A DNA stretch of 64,000 nucleotides from CAYRAV01 sp964422365. Its GTDB lineage: Bacteria > Bacillota > Clostridia > Lachnospirales > Lachnospiraceae. Made by a program: the position numbers and the translations under genes. Below are positions 63,013-64,000 of the stretch, in pieces. The DNA lies in assembly GCA_964422365.1 (NCBI GenBank), contig CAYRAV010000006.1, positions 19,221 to 83,220 on the forward strand. The letters run 5' to 3'. The first letter of the stretch is position 1, and every line of letters starts with the position of its first letter. Below the pieces are notes generated by a model that had not been told where the DNA came from, ran no database searches, and saw only the letters and a program-made list of their open reading frames with translations.

Positions 63013-64000
63013 CTATTCTTTCTCCCTCAACCGCTCTACAACACTCTCCTTTGCCATCATTTCATATGCAGCAACAGGAATTATACATGCCGCCAAAATT
63101 AAAACAGGTATACAGATCACAATTGGCATAACCGTAAAATGACAACGCAAGAACCACATATCTTTTAAAGCATTTCCCAAAATCGTACTGCTGAATAAAC
63201 CTCCAATAACAAAAGAAACTATCGCTATCAAAATAATATATATACTACCTTCCCATACAAGCATACATTTCATCTGCATGCCTGTCATTCCGACTACTTC
63301 CATCATAGCAAATTCTTTCTTACGTGCTAAAATCTCCGTTACCACTGAATTGATAAAATTCAATATTCCAATCAGTGCAAGCACAAAACTTAACGCACCT
63401 CCTACCATCCAGAACATATTAACAAATTCCTCAAACTCTTTTACATATGTTTGCTTTGTCACAATATCCAGATTCTTATGAATATTGTCTGTATAATTTT
63501 TCAAATCCTCATATATAGAAACATTTTTCTCTTCTGACACAGTTAAAATGCTAAACAGTGCACCTTTATCTTCTGTATGTTCCAAATATTCTGTTTCCGG
63601 CAGTATTACTTGTGTATTAAGAAATGAAAACCTTCTGCATGTCATAGAATATGGTATATCTGCAATTGCCATCACTTCATATTCATCTGTTGTCCCATCA
63701 GAAAACTCCAATTCCAGTTTCTCTCCTACATTATAAAATGCATTTTTACTACCTTCTCCTTCTGAAGCACATGGATTAATCAAAATATATTTTCCTGTCT
63801 TGAATTTTTTCCAGTCAAATGTTCCTTTGTACACTTCTAATTGTTCTGTTCCCCATTCATCTATACCATAAATATCACAATCCAGTAAACGGCTTTCTTT
63901 AATCAAGTCTATTTCCTCTTCATAATAGGGTGCCGAAAATTCAGGGTTTTTGTCAATAAATTGTATTATATTCTCATAAATGGTGTCTTCCATCTCAATA
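63013..64000 (-). CDS. FtsX/MacB-type ABC transporter permease, C-terminal part
   Basis: At least 329 residues; the frame remains open to the window edge, so the N-terminus is missing. The visible part has an outer MacB-like domain, then three or four membrane helices. The FtsX hallmark MFWMVGGALSFVLALIGILN leads into FINSVVTEILARKKEFAMME with VVGMTGMQM. The end is AAYEMMAKESVVERLREKE. Such permeases move lipids, peptides or antibiotics, or transduce envelope-stress signals; no partner ATPase is in view. An ATG at 63993 is internal, not the start. Confidence 0.85.
   Translation of the reverse strand, partial: IEMEDTIYENIIQFIDKNPEFSAPYYEEEIDLIKESRLLDCDIYGIDEWGTEQLEVYKGTFDWKKFKTGKYILINPCASEGEGSKNAFYNVGEKLELEFSDGTTDEYEVMAIADIPYSMTCRRFSFLNTQVILPETEYLEHTEDKGALFSILTVSEEKNVSIYEDLKNYTDNIHKNLDIVTKQTYVKEFEEFVNMFWMVGGALSFVLALIGILNFINSVVTEILARKKEFAMMEVVGMTGMQMKCMLVWEGSIYIILIAIVSFVIGGLFSSTILGNALKDMWFLRCHFTVMPIVICIPVLILAACIIPVAAYEMMAKESVVERLREKE

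Overview
The window is AT-rich, densely coded and mostly transcribed leftward (- strand). Gene content points to a spore-forming, motile, Gram-positive gut-type Clostridium relative, most likely a Lachnospiraceae member. Supporting evidence: bofA beside recR, a CotS-like coat protein, a YtvI-like sporulation permease, a DUF1540 protein, an MSMEG-independent Tad pilus locus of Firmicutes type, two chemoreceptors, a maltodextrin ABC operon of the Roseburia/Eubacterium type, an archaeal-type ProRS and a SAM-I riboswitch on metK. No tRNA, rRNA, CRISPR array, prophage or complete insertion sequence was seen. The placement is inferred from gene families, not from a marker-gene comparison.

Layout. 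1-1.8 kb: end of a tad (Flp pilus) locus (cpaF fragment, cpaE, prepilin peptidase). 2-5.7 kb: the classic dnaX-ybaB-recR-bofA block, with a DUF1540 gene read the other way. 5.8-9.1 kb: a histidine phosphatase/precorrin-2 dehydrogenase fusion and a chemoreceptor. 9.7-12.8 kb: a secreted FN3 protein and a four-gene ECF sigma/anti-sigma/membrane-protein operon. 13-18 kb: an NAD operon (nrtR, pncA, a PRPP-synthetase-like gene, a NAMPT-like gene, nadE). 18.3-20.2 kb: phosphofructokinase and dtd. 20.2-27.7 kb: maltodextrin use (malQ, malE, malF, malG, lipoprotein amylase) behind a strong promoter with an operator-like repeat. 28.4-38.8 kb: cell-surface proteins, phosphoglucomutase, a PEGA protein, a CotS-like protein, cca, a decayed glyoxalase gene, a second FN3 protein and a lipoprotein. 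39.3-47.7 kb: proS, a second chemoreceptor, a YtvI-like permease, a pseudouridine synthase and a two-component system. 48.2-49.7 kb: SAM-I riboswitch and metK, then a long rod-shaped hairpin. 50-61 kb: a surface-modification run (M3 peptidase, DHHW, MBOAT, DUF4358, transglutaminase-like, GT-C-like) behind metG. 61.1-62.5 kb: an Rpn-type nuclease gene interrupted by a 100-N assembly gap in its heptad repeat. 63-64 kb: a partial FtsX-type permease.

Themes. Two families of small palindromic, MITE-like repeats are scattered through the intergenic DNA. Family A (ends GAGCGTGTTTG, flanked by TA) abuts or supplies the stop codons of three genes. Family B has ends like GTAACAGTTCAGCC. The most interesting functional unit is the NAD operon. 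Its PRPP-synthetase-like and NAMPT-like pair resembles the two-enzyme NAD-reconstitution pathway described in phages (NARP1), here placed under an NrtR regulator, a family that senses ADP-ribose or related NAD metabolites.
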